Below, piece after piece: positions 55,424 through 63,136 of a stretch of 64,000 nt of DNA. Position numbers and translations under genes: made by a program. The notes beneath the pieces are model-generated. The model was not told the origin of the DNA, did not search any database, and worked only from the letters and a program-made list of their open reading frames with translations. Source of the stretch: Chloroflexota bacterium (GTDB lineage Bacteria > Chloroflexota > Anaerolineae > Anaerolineales > Villigracilaceae); assembly GCA_013112685.1 (NCBI GenBank), contig JABFGC010000001.1, forward strand, positions 496,001-560,000, given 5' to 3'. Each line of letters starts with the position of its first letter. The first letter of the stretch is position 1.

Positions 55424-56080
55424 ATGAAGTCATTATATTCATTTTGGGCTGAACTTTTTGATAAAAGATCGTTCCTCAAACAAGGCTTGAATCTTAACGA
55501 ACTAGACTGCGACAAGGAAATGATTTTTGTGAGTGACAATGAAGATTATCAAATTACCTCACTTGTTTCAACTGTCCCAATTGAGCCGATATATGCAGAG
55601 AAAGATAGGTATTTTCTTGTTCGTGGCCGCAGGGATGGTTTTCAAAAAGTTTGTTTAGTCCATGAAAGTTTCTTCGGAACCGTGTCGGCAGAATATCTAT
55701 CAAGTGAAATGTTTTCCCAAATAGTTGATGAAAACCTCACCGATATTGACAAGGAGGAAAAAGAGCTGATAAAGAACGCTGTGCCATTTCAAAAAGTTCT
55801 AAGTCGCGTTGGGAAATTGGAGAAATCATCTGTGACTTTAAAATATCAAGTTGAGATTGAAGTAAAGCCTCAATCAAATATTTTTGACCCATTTTATTAC
55901 CCCGAAATCCTGGATGATACGCTCAATCTCATCTGCCCATTTCATTCAGGGGACGAAAAAGAGGAATTGATCGAAAGGATGGACGCCGTTGTTGGAGCAA
56001 AGCGTTTGGGGGAATTGAAAATCCTTCAAATAAAGCATCCATTCAACGGCTGGTTTCTGGTATTCCAGGCGGGACTGTAA
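55424..56080 (+). CDS. unidentified third gene of the restriction-modification island
   Basis: A 218-residue, acidic, soluble protein starting MKSLYSFWAELFDKRSFLKQ and ending GWFLVFQAGL, with no motif I can name and no helix-turn-helix or zinc finger visible. It starts 7 bases after the methylase stop, has the same AT-rich codon use, and shares a terminator, so it belongs to the operon. An accessory or immunity role is possible but unsupported. Confidence 0.65.
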   Translation: MKSLYSFWAELFDKRSFLKQGLNLNELDCDKEMIFVSDNEDYQITSLVSTVPIEPIYAEKDRYFLVRGRRDGFQKVCLVHESFFGTVSAEYLSSEMFSQIVDENLTDIDKEEKELIKNAVPFQKVLSRVGKLEKSSVTLKYQVEIEVKPQSNIFDPFYYPEILDDTLNLICPFHSGDEKEELIERMDAVVGAKRLGELKILQIKHPFNGWFLVFQAGL

Positions 56081-56087
56081 AAACAGA

Positions 56088-56122
56088 AGCCCCTAAAAGG
56101 TCTTCGAAACCTTTTAGGGGCT
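56088..56122. terminator. terminator of the restriction-modification operon
   Basis: AGCCCCTAAAAGGT pairs perfectly with ACCTTTTAGGGGCT across CTTCGAA, with AT-rich flanks. It also faces the minus-strand SDR gene, so it is likely bidirectional, and it marks the right edge of the low-GC island. Confidence 0.85.
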
Positions 56123-56129
56123 ATTGTCT

Positions 56130-56801
56130 TTAATACAGCGGAATCCTTGCCCCGTTGATCTTGCCTGCTTCATCCGAAAACAAATACTGCATGGTGGCGG
56201 CGATTGCGCCCGGCGTGGTGCCTGTGCCTTTGTTCTCCACGTCAATGGATTTCACCTGGATGATGTTCGCCGTCACTTTCGCCTCCTTCAACTCCGCGGC
56301 GAGCGAGAGCGCCATGTTCTCCTGCGCTGCTTTGGCGGCGGTGTAAACCCCCGATTTGCCGGGCGGGTTCGGCACAGTGGAGGCGGAGACGATGATCACC
56401 CGTCCCCAGCCGTTTTTCGAGAGCGGCTCTTCAAAGGCTTTGAACAAATTGAACGTGGTGCGGATGTGCTGGTTGACCATGAACTCCAAGTCGTCCACGG
56501 AGGTTTCGGCGAAGGTCCTGCCGCCCACCCAGCCGCCGACGAGATGGAACAAGGCGTGGACACTGCCGAATTTGGAAAGAACCGCTCCGGCGGAGTCCTG
56601 AAGCGCGCGCTCATCGAGCAGGTCAACGGTTTGGGCGAGGAGACGCTCCGAGGGCAGGTCCAAATCGCGGACGAGGAAATCCAGTTTGGTCCTGTCAATA
56701 TCGAGCAGGGCCAGGTTGTGACCCATGCCTGCAAACGTCTTTGCGACGAGGCTTCCGAGCGCGCCCGTCGCGCCGGTGATAACAATCGTTTTATTCGACA
56801 T
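56130..56801 (-). CDS. short-chain dehydrogenase/reductase
   Basis: A 223-residue SDR. TIVITGATGALGSLVAKTF holds the GxxxGxG nucleotide site, FHLVGGWVGG replaces the usual NNAG, and the catalytic Ser-Tyr-Lys are in VSASTVPNPPGKSGVYTAAKAA. The start is ATG 56801 after GAGTGAAG. Substrate unknown. It is transcribed with or after ribA's opposite side? It is separated from ribA by a microrepeat, so a common transcript with the rib genes is possible but not evident. Confidence 0.88.
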   Translation of the reverse strand: MSNKTIVITGATGALGSLVAKTFAGMGHNLALLDIDRTKLDFLVRDLDLPSERLLAQTVDLLDERALQDSAGAVLSKFGSVHALFHLVGGWVGGRTFAETSVDDLEFMVNQHIRTTFNLFKAFEEPLSKNGWGRVIIVSASTVPNPPGKSGVYTAAKAAQENMALSLAAELKEAKVTANIIQVKSIDVENKGTGTTPGAIAATMQYLFSDEAGKINGARIPLY

Positions 56802-56825
56802 CTTCACTCGATTCAACACAACCCT

Positions 56826-56872
56826 TCAATCTGAAACCTGTAACCTGTAACCTGATACCTGATACCTGAAAC
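56826..56872. repeat. period-7 microrepeat
   Basis: GAAACCT GTAACCT GTAACCT GATACCT GATACCT GAAACCC are six adjacent heptads. It fills the gap between the SDR start and the ribA stop. Confidence 0.75.
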
Positions 56873-56873
56873 C

Positions 56874-57636
56874 CTACTCATACATCGCCTTGATCTGGTC
56901 TCCACTCATACCTTCGACGATGGTCGGGTCGCTCTGTTCGGGCAGGCGTTCCTTGCCGCGGAAGTCAATCATGTGACCGGACTTGGCGGCTTTGGTTTCG
57001 AGATAAAACCGATTGTACTCATTGGTCGGCAGGATGTGCGGAACGCGCTCGTTGACCTTGACTCCGTGCTGTTCGAGCTGCGCGATCTTCTTCGGGTTGT
57101 TGGTCATCAGCCGGATGGACTGCACCTTGAGCGAATGAATCATGTGCGCGGCGACGGCGTAATCGCGTTCGTCGTCGCGGAAGCCGAGCGCGAGATTCGC
57201 CTCAACCGTGTCGAGCCCCTGGTCCCTGCAGGGTGTAGGCGCGGATTTTATTTGTCAGCCCAATACCGCGCCCTTCCTGGCGCAGGTACAGCACCAAGCC
57301 CTTTTCCATGCCGCCGATCTTTTTCAACGCCGCTTCGAAGCTGGTCGCGGCAGTCGCAGCGCGCGCCGAGCCGAGCGCATCGCCCGTCAAACATTCCGAA
57401 TGCAGGCGCACGGGCACGTCGTCCGCGCCGATCACATCGCCCTTGATGATGGCGACGTGTTCCTTGTCGTCGCGGTTGTTCGAAAACGCTACGATGTGAA
57501 AATCGCCGAAGCGCGTTGGCAGTTCGGCGATGGCTTCGATGTGGACGCAAATGCGGTCCTCCCCGTATCCCTCACATTCGTGACAACAGTCTTCATCCAA
57601 AAGAACCTGAATTTTTTCGTGCATCAATGTAGACAT
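56874..57636 (-). CDS. ribA: GTP cyclohydrolase II (frameshifted)
   Basis: RibA opens GTP for riboflavin synthesis. FGDFHIVAF, VPVRLHSECLTGDALGS, LYLRQEGRGIGLTNKIRAY and IRLMTNNPKKIAQLE are present. An extra C in plus-strand CCC (57224-57226) breaks the frame; corrected it reads YTLQDQGLDTVEANLALGF. A second, hidden problem lies at 57338-57368: the text GSARAATAATSF replaces the zinc motif, while a shifted reading gives RCDCRDQ. GGAGAG precedes the ATG. It lies just downstream of a RibD-type reductase gene. Confidence 0.93.
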
Positions 57637-57663
57637 ACTCTCTCCAAAAGCCGCAGGCGGCGG

Positions 57664-58345
57664 CTACAAGAATTTATATTTCAACAAAACCCCGCCATCG
57701 TCCCAGCGTTCGGCGTCCGTCAGTTTCGTTTGCATTGCGTCTTCGCGCGGGAGACCGAAACCATCGGCGGGGGTGGGGGCGTTCGCGCCGCCGAAGATCA
57801 TCGGCGACACGTAAATCAAAAGTTCATCCACTAGTCCCAGCCGCATGAGTTCGAAGTTGATCGTCCCGCCGCCTTCCACCATCAAATGGTCCACGCCGAT
57901 TTTCTTCAATGTCCGCATCATCTTGCGCAGGTCAACGCGCGCAGAATCATTCACAAACACTTCAACGCCCAGCGCGCGCAATTGCTCGACTTGCGATATA
58001 GATGTCTGCGGCGTGGTAAATATTACCAGCCGCGCATCGCCTGCCTTAATAAAATCTGAGTCTTTTGGGATGTCTGCAACGGTGACGACTCCCACTTTCA
58101 TGGGGTTGGGTGAACGCCCCTGCCTGATTCTCCCTTCGCGCAGCGCTTCGCTCCTGACTGTGAGTTTGGGCTGTTCCTCCAGGAGCGTCCGCCCGCCGAC
58201 GAGGGACCGCATCCGCCGCGGCGCGCAATTCATCCACGCGCTGTTTATCCCGCGCGGACGAGATCGCCGCGCCTTTGCGCTCGAAGGTATCTATTTTGCC
58301 GTCCGCCGTCGCGGCGACGTTGATGAAGGTGTAGGGTCTGTTCAT
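57664..58345 (-). CDS. RibD C-terminal-type reductase of riboflavin synthesis (frameshifted)
   Basis: About 226 residues matching stand-alone pyrimidine reductases (2,5-diamino-6-ribosylamino-pyrimidinone phosphate or RibD reductase domain). PYTFINVAATADGKIDTFE opens it, LVGGRTLLEEQPKLTVR, DHLMVEGGGTINFELMRLG and DELLIYVSPMIFGG follow. An extra base in plus-strand GGG (58203-58205) breaks it; the corrected join is AAADAVLVGGRTLL. GGAGGAG precedes ATG 58345. It leads ribA on the minus strand. No deaminase domain is attached. Confidence 0.88.
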
Positions 58346-58359
58346 GGTGTCTCCTCCCT

Positions 58360-58427
58360 CATCCCGGCCCTTCCCCCGGAAGGGGAAGGGAGCCCCCTCT
58401 CCCAAAGGGAGAGGGTTAGGGTGAGGG
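58360..58427. repeat. CCCTCTCCC/GGGAGAGGG repeat (family C)
   Basis: CCCTTCCCCCGGAAGGGGAAGGG is followed by CCCTCTCCCAAAGGGAGAGGG and TTAGGGTGAGGGC. It ends directly at the stop codon of the M1-like gene. Confidence 0.68.
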
Positions 58428-60027
58428 CTAATACGACCCCGAAAAATATTTCGCGATCAAAGTATCGTAATTGATGTTGACCGTCTCGCGCGCCAGGGCG
58501 AAGAAATCCGCCGAGGTGGCGTGACCGTTGGCGAAGCGCGCGGCGTAGGCTTTCAGGAATTTCGAGAAGTTGCCGTAGCCCATTTGCTCGCGCAATTCGT
58601 CGAGGAAATAGGCGCCCCGGAAATACACGGCGTTGGTGTAGGCGCGGAACGTGCCGTAATCGTAGATGGTCGCGTCCACGTAGCCGCTGGGTTTGAAGAA
58701 ATCAATGCGGAACTGCCACCACCAGCTGACGTTGGCGGGGTAGTTGTTTTCGTAGAAAATCCGCTCGCTGTAGGTGGAAAGCGCCTCATCGAGCCAGTGG
58801 TTCGAGGGCGTGATCGCCGCCCACCAGGCTGTACCACCATTGATGCGCGATCTCATGCACGCCAATGGTGGTCAGGTTACTGCGGGCGGTGCCGTTGTAT
58901 TGACCGTAGAAATCCGTCGAAAGGAAGATCAATCCGTCGAACTCCTGCCCGTCGTCCATGTCGGTCTGCACGACGGCGAGCGTCTGGTGCGGGTAGGGCG
59001 CGAATTGGGCGGAATACGTTTCGACGGCTTCGCTGGCGTATATGAGCATGTCGTCGCCTGCGCTTTTGTAGCCATTGAAATAATACGAACGAATGCTGAC
59101 GTTGCCCAGCGTGGTTTCCGCGACGAGGAATTCATTGCTGGCGGAGAGCGCCAGGGTGCGCGCGCCGTACATGCGATAGCGTGTCCATTCGCCGTTGGCT
59201 TCGGGGGATGCGCCCACAGCCAGAACCACGCCTGAATCGGTCTTGATGTTCAGTTCGACGTCGCACGAGTCGTAAACGAGGTGCTCGCCCCACGGCATGG
59301 GGTCGTGCAAAATCCACCCGCCCCGGTATGGGACGATGAACGGGTACCAGTCCGTGAGGTTGATCTGGTTGAAGTCGTAGCCGAAGACGTCGTTTGCGTT
59401 CTTGGCAGGGATGTTGAGGTTGAAGTTGAGCGAAATCGTGGTCGCCGCGCCGGATGCCAGCGGCTGGTTCAAGTTGACGGTCAGGCGTTGTCCGCTGAGG
59501 GTGTAGGAGGTGAGCGCGCTTCCATCCTGTGATATGGAATTGAGGGCGAAGGCGTTGGTATAGAGATTCGGCTGGACGGAGAAGACAAGTTCGTTCAGGG
59601 TCGAGCCTGTCCTGTTGGGGTAACGGATGGTCTGATCAACCGCGACGGTTCTGTTGCTGAAATCCAGCGTGGCGTAAAGGATGTAGTTCGGACGCGAGGA
59701 AGTCGGCGCTGTCGGCGGCGGGGAGGTTGGGGAATCAGAAGCAACTGTCGGCGAGGCGGGAGGCGAAGTCACCGTCGCGGTGGGGGTGAACGTCGCGCTG
59801 GGAATCGGCGACGGGGTAAACGTCGGGACGGGGGTATTCACCTGCCCGGAAGGTTGGAAAGGCGTGGGCGTGGCGGCGTTCGGGTCGCGCGTGGGGAGGA
59901 CGAAGCGCGCGAAAGGCAAGGGCGTGGAGGTTGGCGTTGGGGAAGCGCAAGATAAAAGGAGAATGGTAAGTAGAAAGAGGAGAAAGAGTCGTAATTTGTA
60001 ATTGGAGGTTGGAGATTGGCGGTTCAT
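58428..60027 (-). CDS. M1-family metallopeptidase lipoprotein, copy 1 (frameshifted)
   Basis: About 532 residues. A signal peptide with LTILLLSCAS (lipobox), a long Pro/Thr/Ser linker to about 115, a beta domain, then the gluzincin site HEIAHQWW and the downstream Glu in EPWLDEALSTYSER. An extra base near 58796-58798 breaks the frame exactly before WLDEAL. The M1 helical C-terminal domain follows and ends at the repeat. Acts as a membrane-anchored extracellular zinc aminopeptidase by family. Its ATG overlaps the stop of copy 2 by four bases. Confidence 0.85.
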
Positions 60028-61517
60028 TGATAGACACTGCGGAAGTATTGGTTGATGAGGTCGGAGATGTCGGTGGCGCCGGTGTGCGCGCGCAGAACGC
60101 GGAAGAAATCGTTTGCCGTGACGATCTTGCCGCGTCCCTGGTTGAGGTAATCCTGAATGAAGGCGAAGAAGGCTTCGTCGCCGATGCGTTCGCGCAGTTT
60201 TTCGAGGAAGTGCGCGCCCTGGAAATATGCCGCGTTGGTGTAGGGGCGGAATCCCTGACCTTCGTAGATGGGAATATCCACGAAGCCTCCCGGTTTGTAA
60301 AAGTCAATGCGGTAGGACCACCACCAACTGACAATGTCGGGATACGTGCTTTCGTAATAGAGACGTTCGGAATAGGTTGCAAGGGTCTCGTCCAGCCAGG
60401 GCTGGAGCGCCTGGTCGCTGGCGACCTGCTCGAACCACCACTGATGCGCGGTCTCATGCGCGGCGACAAACGTGAGGTAGTTGGCGGGCGTGCCGTCGTA
60501 AAGGTTGTAGAAATCGCGGCTGAGATAGAAGAAAGCGGAATACTCCATGCCGTCGTTGAAATCGCCCATGACGATGGCAAGGCTTTTATGCGGATACGGT
60601 CCGTAACGCGAACTGAACACCTGCAGCGCCTGTGCGGAGGCTTGCAGGGCGGCTTGCCCTCCGCGCTCGTTGAAGGGGAAATAATAACTGGTGAGCGTGA
60701 CATCGCCGACCACCGTGCTTGCGACCTGGAAATCGCGGCTGGCGGCGAGGGCGAACGTCCGCGCGGATTCGATGGTATAGCGGGTCGAGCCATCGGGCAG
60801 CGCCTCGGGGACTCCGCTCGAAGCGACAACGGGAACCGAAGCCGGATCGCTGAATTTGAGGTTCACTTCGTAATCCGCCGCATCGTAGACGAGGTGTTCG
60901 CCGTAATACCAGGGGTCGTGCAGAATCCATTCGCCGTTGATGTTCGGCACTACGAAGGGATACCAGTTGACAAGGTTGATCTGCCTGCTGGTATAGCCGT
61001 AAATGCGCGGGCGGGAAATACTGGGGTCTTCCTGTTCGGCGAAGGGAAGCGCCAACGTGTATTGAAGTTTGATCTCGGTCACGCCGCCTGTGGGCAGGAG
61101 GGAAGCGAGAGAAACATCCAGGCGTTGACCGTCCAGCGAGTACGTGGTGACAGTCTCCCCGTCAATGACGAGGCTGGAGAGGGTGAAACTTCCTTCCCAA
61201 AGGTTGGGCGTCACGGCAAGGACGAGCGTGTTGAGTTGGTTGCCGGTCTGGTTGGGGTACAGAATCGTCTGATCCACTGTGACGGTGTGGGCATCGTAGT
61301 CAACTGCGGTGTTGAGAGTGTATTTGGCGCGGTCCAACGCGGGACGCGGCGTGTTGGTGGGCTGGGGAGTCTGCGTCGGCTCAGCGGGTGTGTCGGTGAC
61401 GGGCAGGGTGAGAAAGATAGGCGCGGTAGGAGTGGGCGCGTCCACGGGCTGGGCGGGGAAACACGCGGAGACGAGAAGGAAAGCGGTGAGAAGCGCAAAA
61501 ACAGTATGGATACGCAT
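60024..61517 (-). CDS. M1-family metallopeptidase lipoprotein, copy 2
   Basis: A 497-residue paralogue of the next gene: signal peptide and lipobox LLTAFLLVSACF, a shorter linker, then ILYPNQTGNQLNTLVLAV beta domain, AAHETAHQWW (HExxH) with the third ligand Glu in QPWLDETLATYSER, and a C-terminal domain (GDEAFFAFIQDYLNQGRGK). All zinc ligands are intact. TAGAAT 7 bases before the ATG suggests a leaderless transcript. It is the first gene of the tandem pair. Confidence 0.88.
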   Translation of the reverse strand: MRIHTVFALLTAFLLVSACFPAQPVDAPTPTAPIFLTLPVTDTPAEPTQTPQPTNTPRPALDRAKYTLNTAVDYDAHTVTVDQTILYPNQTGNQLNTLVLAVTPNLWEGSFTLSSLVIDGETVTTYSLDGQRLDVSLASLLPTGGVTEIKLQYTLALPFAEQEDPSISRPRIYGYTSRQINLVNWYPFVVPNINGEWILHDPWYYGEHLVYDAADYEVNLKFSDPASVPVVASSGVPEALPDGSTRYTIESARTFALAASRDFQVASTVVGDVTLTSYYFPFNERGGQAALQASAQALQVFSSRYGPYPHKSLAIVMGDFNDGMEYSAFFYLSRDFYNLYDGTPANYLTFVAAHETAHQWWFEQVASDQALQPWLDETLATYSERLYYESTYPDIVSWWWSYRIDFYKPGGFVDIPIYEGQGFRPYTNAAYFQGAHFLEKLRERIGDEAFFAFIQDYLNQGRGKIVTANDFFRVLRAHTGATDISDLINQYFRSVYQ

Positions 61518-61524
61518 GGGCGCA

Positions 61525-61530
61525 ATTCTA
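61525..61530 (-). promoter_or_regulatory. -10 box of a leaderless peptidase transcript
   Basis: TAGAAT on the minus strand ends 7 bases before ATG 61517, with the same GCGCCC-ATG-CG junction as the hydrolase gene at 53258. Confidence 0.5.
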
Positions 61531-61555
61531 CCGTAAAGATGCAGATGACACTTCA

Positions 61556-61586
61556 CAACAAAAACCTCCTGCCGGGAGACAGGAGG
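61556..61586 (-). terminator. terminator after the SRPBCC gene
   Basis: On the minus strand CCTCCTG pairs with CAGGAGG across an 8-base loop, followed by TTTTTGTTG. Confidence 0.75.
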
Positions 61587-61615
61587 CTGAGACTTATTGT
61601 CAGGTCTTTATCGTT

Positions 61616-62053
61616 TCATTCCAATTTCTTCTTCAACGCCGCAAGCGCCGCATCGTAGCCGGCGAGCATCTGTTTCTTCATCATATCTTCCATGCCGGGC
61701 ATGGAGGGCATGCCGGGAGGGGTGAGCACGGTTTCGGTCTGCAGCGTGACCCTGGTCCCGCCGCCCTCGGCTTCGAGGATGTACGTGCTGGTTACGTCCG
61801 AGGCGGGCGGGGCGGCAAAGGTTTTGGTGCCAAACTTTTTGTTCTGCTCGTATGCCACCACCTCCGAGACGATCTCGGTCATCGCGCCCAGCGTGGATTT
61901 GACCCTGGTCTTGATCTTCGCGCCGAGTTTGATCGGCCCATCCGCCTCCACACCGACGACGTACTCGTTCTTTAAACTATCGAGGCTCGAGACGTAGGAA
62001 AAGATTTTCTCCGGTGAAGCATTGATCTGGATGGAAGTTTCGATAAGCGCCAT
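61616..62053 (-). CDS. SRPBCC family protein
   Basis: A 145-residue START/Bet v1-fold protein: IETSIQINASPEKIFSYVS at the start, GAKIKTRVKSTLG and YILEAEGGGTRVTLQTE in the sheet, and a long C-terminal helix (MLAGYDAALAALKKKLE) behind a Met/Pro-rich stretch. Members bind hydrophobic ligands or act as polyketide cyclase-like or CoxG-like proteins; no specific role is visible. AAAAGGAGAACC lies before the ATG, and a terminator follows the stop. Confidence 0.85.
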   Translation of the reverse strand: MALIETSIQINASPEKIFSYVSSLDSLKNEYVVGVEADGPIKLGAKIKTRVKSTLGAMTEIVSEVVAYEQNKKFGTKTFAAPPASDVTSTYILEAEGGGTRVTLQTETVLTPPGMPSMPGMEDMMKKQMLAGYDAALAALKKKLE

Positions 62054-62455
62054 GGTTGGTTCTCCTTTTTGTTTTGATAAATCGTATTTTCATTATAAGG
62101 AGTCCAACCGTTTCCACAATGACCTTAAGGGGGATAAGGCGAATGACCATTGGTACTATCTCCCCGTTTGTCTTTTCAAACTCAGTGGCAAGCGCCTGTC
62201 TCTTCTTGACAGGTAACACTGTTGCTTCATGTTTAGTATCTTTCCCACGGGGAGCATTCAGATTCTGTAGAATCGCCGTTCAGAACATTTTTCGTTTTTT
62301 TACCGCCAAGGACGCCAAGCCGCCATGTTTCTTCTCTATTTCTTGGCGTTCTTGGCGACTTGGCGGTTCATTTTAGAAATTTGTGCAGGGTGAATTTTGG
62401 GAAAGAACCTACAACATTTGAATGCTCCCTTCCCACGTAATTCCGGCAGTGCCGT
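62054..62455. other. intergenic region with a family E repeat
   Basis: About 400 bases without a gene. It holds a weak GGGGATA/TATCTCCCC hairpin (about 62130-62165) and, at 62299-62375, TTTTACCGCCAAGGACGCCAAG ... CTTGGCGTTCTTGGCGACTTGGCGG, a copy of the repeat at 26068-26128. Nothing else is recognised. Confidence 0.55.
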
Positions 62456-62491
62456 TAAACAAAACGCCCCGCGAAACGATGCTCGCGGGGC
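62456..62491 (-). terminator. terminator after the FHA gene
   Basis: On the minus strand GCCCCGCGA pairs with TCGCGGGGC, followed by GTTTTGTTT. Confidence 0.85.
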
Positions 62492-62505
62492 GCGGGAGGG
62501 CTAGA

Positions 62506-63066
62506 CTAACAGCCGGAGATGAACGGGAAGAAAACGCACCAGCGGTAGGTCGCGTCCACCCACCAGAAGAAACCGGCGCAAACACAGATGAAGAACACCA
62601 CACCCACGCCGATGACGATCGGAACCACATTGGTCTTCTTTGCTGGCGGCGGAGTGGAATAGGCGGCAGCGGGAGGCGGGGCGTAGCCGGTGGAGGTGGA
62701 TTGAACCGGCGGGGGAACGGCTGGCATCGCTTTGCGAGACACAGCCACCGTCGCGCCGGGGTCGGAGGCAATCGCATCATACATCAGGACGATCTGCTCG
62801 CCCAACGAAATGACATCGCCCGGTTTGAGCACCACCGGACCTGCAAGACGCTGCCCGTTGACGAATGTGCCGTTGGTGGAGCCCAGGTCTTCGAGGACGT
62901 ATTTTCCACCCTGGAACATCAGCCGCGCGTGTTTGCGCGAGACTTCCGCGTCGTTGATCGCAACCCCGTTGGACGAATCGCGCCCGATGGTAAGTTGTTC
63001 TCCTTCGAGCGGAAAGGTGACTCCCGGCGTGGGTCCCGACCTCATAACGAATTGAAACTGCGCCAT
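62506..63066 (-). CDS. FHA domain protein with C-terminal membrane helix
   Basis: A 186-residue protein. The forkhead-associated domain (residues 10-95) has TIGRDSSNGV, VSRKHARL and LGSTNGTFVNG, the phosphothreonine-binding residues. After a Pro/Ala linker a single helix (VVPIVIGVGVVFFICVCAGF) anchors the end, leaving a short Cys-ended tail. It probably reads Ser/Thr phosphorylation at the membrane. No Ser/Thr kinase is adjacent, but a histidine kinase lies upstream. It opens MAQFQFVMRSGPTPG. Confidence 0.9.
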   Translation of the reverse strand: MAQFQFVMRSGPTPGVTFPLEGEQLTIGRDSSNGVAINDAEVSRKHARLMFQGGKYVLEDLGSTNGTFVNGQRLAGPVVLKPGDVISLGEQIVLMYDAIASDPGATVAVSRKAMPAVPPPVQSTSTGYAPPPAAAYSTPPPAKKTNVVPIVIGVGVVFFICVCAGFFWWVDATYRWCVFFPFISGC

Positions 63067-63136
63067 CTTCTTCCTCCAAAGATAATTTCAAATCAAAACT
63101 TCGCCAAGTGTACAGTCTTAGGACAAAAAAGTCAAT

